Below are positions 60,764 through 64,000 of a stretch of 64,000 nt of DNA, piece after piece. Source of the DNA: Mytilus galloprovincialis (Eukaryota > Mollusca > Bivalvia > Mytilida > Mytilidae); assembly GCF_965363235.1 (NCBI RefSeq), contig NC_134851.1, forward strand, positions 40,142,321 to 40,206,320. Reading direction: 5' to 3'. Numbering within the stretch: the first letter of the stretch is position 1; every line of letters begins with the position of its first letter. The position numbers and the translations under genes are program-made. The notes below the pieces were generated by a model, which did not search any database, was not told the origin of the DNA, and saw nothing but the letters and a program-made list of their open reading frames with translations.

Positions 60764-60830
60764 CTTGGATATTGAAAGAATGAGGATGTATCACATGTAC
60801 TTCCGCCAAAGATATCAACCAATGAGGTTA
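60764..60830 (-). repeat. 67-bp exact repeat, copy 1
   Basis: Identical over 67 bases to 62884-62950, same orientation, about 2.1 kb apart. On the minus strand both copies can read TSLVDIFGGSTCDTSSFFQY, and in this copy the frame stays open to 60505. No splice sites border the shared block, so coding status is unclear. Confidence 0.75.
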
Positions 60831-60840
60831 TACACATATC

Positions 60841-61195
60841 CTCAGTGATTGATATAATCTTGCATCCAGTTCATGTTAAGTTATGGGCATAGAAAACTCT
60901 ATAGTCCGTACAGCATATTTGCAGGCCAATCTCAAAATACACTACTAGCAAGGCTTTCCCTTAAGGAATAGTATTCCCAATACTCAAAACAAATTCAACA
61001 CTTTTATTAAAAATTATTCATTTTAAAATTACTGTAAAACACTTCTAAACATTTAAAGATGCATGTAAACAGTTCTTTATAAATCGTTCATTATTCAATA
61101 AATTCTCATGAATTTGACCACATACGGACTTTTAAAAGTTGAGTTAAGGCAATGAACTCATATCAAAATGAACATTGTCATTATTCTAATAACAT
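60841..61195. other. AT-rich spacer downstream of the PAN-mucin gene
   Basis: Possible 3' untranslated sequence for both converging genes, with aataaa at 61097-61102 on the plus strand. Nothing else supported. Confidence 0.3.
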
Positions 61196-61363
61196 CTAAG
61201 TATTCTTCAGCACGGGGAAAGCTTGTAAGCAAAGGGACTTAACCTCCAAGTGTAAACTATGCTGGCTTGTCTCTTTCTTTACTGTTGTTGAATCAAACAC
61301 ACTCTTTACTTCATAATCAGGAACATTGACAATTGTATTTCCACTCGATTCTTCACATGTCTG
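61196..61363 (-). CDS. Candidate terminal exon of a minus-strand gene
   Basis: On the minus strand an acceptor atatattttcag is followed by 55 open codons ending in TAG: QTCEESSGNTIVNVPDYEVK, then SVFDSTTVKK, and ending AFPVLKNT. Composition is that of a normal soluble protein and unlike the surrounding AT-rich noise. A minus-strand aataaa lies near 61005. The upstream exons were not found and may be outside the window. The protein is not recognised. Confidence 0.35.
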   Translation of the reverse strand, partial: QTCEESSGNTIVNVPDYEVKSVFDSTTVKKETSQHSLHLEVKSLCLQAFPVLKNT

Positions 61364-61999
61364 CTGAAAATATATTAACCAATAACAAATTGTTTATTTG
61401 TACTAATGACAGCATTAGTCACACTTTGAAAAGGACAAATCCCTTTGCCTACAATCCACGTGGAAAACCACTAGGGAATCAGTGTCCCTCGAACTGTAGA
61501 CAAAGAAATTTAAATTAAAAAATTCAACCATACATAAAATTTAAGTATACATTTATACCAGTATACAAAATCATTCAACATTATATTTATTTATTAATTC
61601 AGATAAAACAAAACATGACAAAAAGATTTTTGTGACATATTTCAACACATCAATGAAATTAAATACACATCCAATAGAAAACATCATGAAATTACGGAAA
61701 AATTATTAGCATTACTTTTAAATAGGTTCATTTGAACATAAAGCTGCTTCCATCATAAATTTTTTTTTTTTTTTTTTTTTTTTTTAGTACCGTGCCATAT
61801 TGGCATCTTCTGCCTTTCTCAACACAGACATACATAATTTAGTGTAGTTTCAATATTTTCCCCATTCATTATTTTCCTATTTTCAGAAATCAAAACATTT
61901 ACTTCAATTGCAATTTGTTCTCACCATATTCTGATTAGAAAAAATCCTTTCCTTTTAAAAAGGTTGTTCGAACTCATTGACATGAATCATCGTGCAATG

Positions 62000-62052
62000 T
62001 CATATTACTTCTCCTTCATTCGTCACCCTGTCAAAGCTGTAGGTAACACCAT
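62000..62052 (-). CDS. Candidate short terminal exon on the minus strand
   Basis: The acceptor tttttgttttcag is followed, in phase 2, by GVTYSFDRVTNEGEVI and a TGA. It could be an alternative last exon to 61196-61363, or an unrelated gene end. About 215 bases further on the same strand a long A run follows (the T run at about 61761-61785), which could mark a retrocopy end. Very short, so weak. Confidence 0.25.
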
Positions 62053-62455
62053 CTGAAAACAAAAACATTCTATTCAATTATATGTACAATCAAACAGACC
62101 GCTGAACGCGGACCTCGACGAAGACACCTTAAAATTCAATACACATCACTCCGATAAAAAACATGAATATCAAGTGATATGTCACAATAAATTATTCCAC
62201 TTTCTCAATAATTCTATTCTTTTCTAACAAAGTCTTTAAATAGCATTTCTATCAGGATGTACGATGTAAAAATAAATGAAAAGTCCACAACACAGTCAAA
62301 AGTAACAAAAGAAACTATTTACTCTATAAACAATTTAATATTCTCCTTTCAACTACAATTTTCCAAAATGGCCAGAGCCCCCATTTCCACATATATTTTT
62401 ATAAATATAGCAATAGCACTTTGCCCTGTGTTTAACCGGCGCACGGCATGACAAA

Positions 62456-62825
62456 TATCTGACCACCTGGGTTGATAATAACCACCTAAGGTCTAAATCC
62501 CAAAACATTTTGCCACCAAGGTCAAACATTACCATCTAGTTCTATCAAGAGGCCGCCAAGGCGAATATAAATAACCACCAAGGTCTTGACGCCCCCAAGG
62601 CTAGTATTTTTAATTCATTGTTGCCATCAAGGCAAATGTAAAATATCATAAAAATGACCACCTAGGTCTATTGCCACCAAGGCATATAAAAATGACCACC
62701 TAGGCCTATTGCCACCAAGGCATATATAAATGACCACCTAGGTCTTTTGCCACCAAGGCATATATAAATGACCACCAAGGTCTTAAAGCCACCAAGGCTA
62801 TATTGCCACCAAGGCAAATGTAAGT
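62456..62825. repeat. Array of short palindromic modules
   Basis: About 18 modules of the form gaccacctaggtc, gaccaccaaggtc or gccaccaaggc, spaced by short AT-rich linkers such as atataaat. Each module is an imperfect palindrome (GACC...GGTC or GCC...GGC). The regular part, 62650-62820, alternates gaccacctaggtc and gccaccaaggc about every 17-20 bases. No long ORF crosses it. Confidence 0.8.
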
Positions 62826-62883
62826 AAAAGTTAAAGAATATAGTTACTTTGCCGACAACACGTGGAGCACGACCTTCCCACAG

Positions 62884-62950
62884 CTTGGATATTGAAAGAA
62901 TGAGGATGTATCACATGTACTTCCGCCAAAGATATCAACCAATGAGGTTA
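62884..62950 (-). repeat. 67-bp exact repeat, copy 2
   Basis: Partner of 60764-60830. It lies just right of the palindromic array. Confidence 0.75.
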
Positions 62951-63011
62951 CCCTACTTTTGACTTTTTTACCTATAATGTATGTTTGTTTTGTTCACCCA
63001 TCTTTGTCAAT

Positions 63012-63967
63012 TAGTGTTGTCAACGGTTAACCGGTTTGAACGACCTAATACCGAATACCAAAAACGCTAACCGGTTAACCGGACTTTTATCAATTTTAAT
63101 AGATTTGAGGTAAATTTGTATTGAAATCATTAAATAATTATGGTTTGAACAAAAATTGTCGTCGTGGTAATTAATTTGACAGATCAATTGTCCAGTATAT
63201 TGATTGCTTTTGTTAATCAAAAAAAAAACAAAAAAAAACATAAAATTAATTAGAATTTGTATCTCAGCTCGGGACAAGATCTAAAGGAAACATATTAGTA
63301 GACATGTTTTTTTAACAGTAACTTTAAATCAGTAATACGATTAAATTTTAAGATTTATTTCATTATTTCATTTTTGATCGAATACTATGTAGACCTACTT
63401 CTGAATGTGCGACCTCCGTCGTGCAAGGATTTGTCATTCTTTAAACAAAATGCTAACTCAAAAATTGCGAAATGCAAACCAATGTGAATGTACTCAATGT
63501 ATACTTGATAGTGCTAATAACATGCTTAATCATTTCAAATTGAAACACACCAGATTATTTTCGGAGACAACAAGAGAAAATGAAAGAATCATCGTTTCAG
63601 ACATATTCTATTCTATGAGATCAAAAAGTTTTTTTCTTAATATTTTAATCTGAAGTTAGTAAAAACGCCATAGTTGATACGGTGTATTTGATTATCAAAA
63701 GTCAAACTTCGCCAGAAATCCTCACAGACAAGCCTTATAATGCCACAACTTCAATTCATCGTATTATAAAAGCGTAAATTTATGACTTGGATGGAAGGTT
63801 GTCACATTGACACTCATACCACATCTTCTTATATCTATGTGTAAGGTATTAAAGATAAGGCCTTCAACATGTTCAAACATCAATTTAAACTACCGGTTAA
63901 CCGGTTAATCGGTCGAACGATTATCCGTGTAACCGGTTAGGCAAAAGTGTACGATTTGACAACACTA
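63012..63967. mobile_element. hAT element with 8-bp target duplication
   Basis: 956 bases bounded by ttgtcaat at 63004-63011 and 63968-63975. Inverted ends TAGTGTTGTCAA. Both subterminal regions carry repeated aaccggttaaccgg palindromes, plausible transposase-binding sites. An 82-codon open frame at 63405-63653 includes CECTQC, then MLNHFKLKH, loosely like the BED zinc finger at the start of hAT transposases. An R1 fragment lies inside at 63785-63832. It is too short to be autonomous. Confidence 0.75.
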
Positions 63968-64000
63968 TTGTCAATATAATTGAATTTTATGCGACTGTCA

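Noticed and set aside
1-64000. CRISPR arrays, operons, bacterial promoters, defence islands
   Set aside because: Intron-bearing eukaryotic genes and animal transposons throughout; the spaced repeats at 15.7 and 62.6 kb are tandem arrays without unique spacers.

Overview
The window looks like nuclear DNA of a marine bivalve, most likely a Mytilus-type mussel. It is AT-rich, has small exons in kilobase introns, and carries many copies of short dispersed repeats that I recognise from mytilid sequence, such as the module ending in gagttgtctcattggcaat and the one containing tacgccagacgcgcgtttcg. There is no bacterial or phage content. The species call is inference from the repeats and was not tested by alignment.

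Layout. 1-3.7 kb holds a decayed LINE (minus strand) that runs off the left edge. 4.1-5.5 kb holds weak coding-like fragments and a small inverted-ended repeat. 5.56-13.34 kb is a complete-looking BEL/Pao LTR retrotransposon with 563-bp LTRs that look identical by eye. 13.4-17.1 kb is gene-free and packed with foldback elements, palindromes and a 36-bp tandem array. 17.18-46.45 kb is one host gene of 21 exons (plus strand), assembled here exon by exon with matching splice phases throughout: a secreted-type M12B (ADAM/ADAMTS-like) zinc metalloprotease joined to a long Thr-rich mucin stalk, a SEA domain, a transmembrane helix and a cytoplasmic tail, about 1,324 residues. A decayed second copy of its first exon lies in intron 1. 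Intron 13 carries two Helitron-like non-autonomous elements, one interrupted by a hAT-type element. 46.5-54.2 kb is repeat-rich and without a recognisable gene. 54.24-60.36 kb is a second plus-strand host gene of three exons: signal peptide, PAN/apple-like cysteine module, and about 32 copies of a 15-residue Ser/Thr-rich mucin repeat. 60.4-64 kb holds candidate terminal exons of a minus-strand gene, a 67-bp exact duplication, a striking array of short palindromic modules, and a hAT element with 8-bp target duplications.

The two host genes both encode extracellular proteins with heavily O-glycosylatable repeats. The first is the more unusual: a protease with a furin-type activation site that would be presented from the cell surface on a mucin stalk with its own SEA cleavage site. 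I know of no described family with exactly this domain order, but I could not search databases. Joint function of the two genes is not shown by the sequence.
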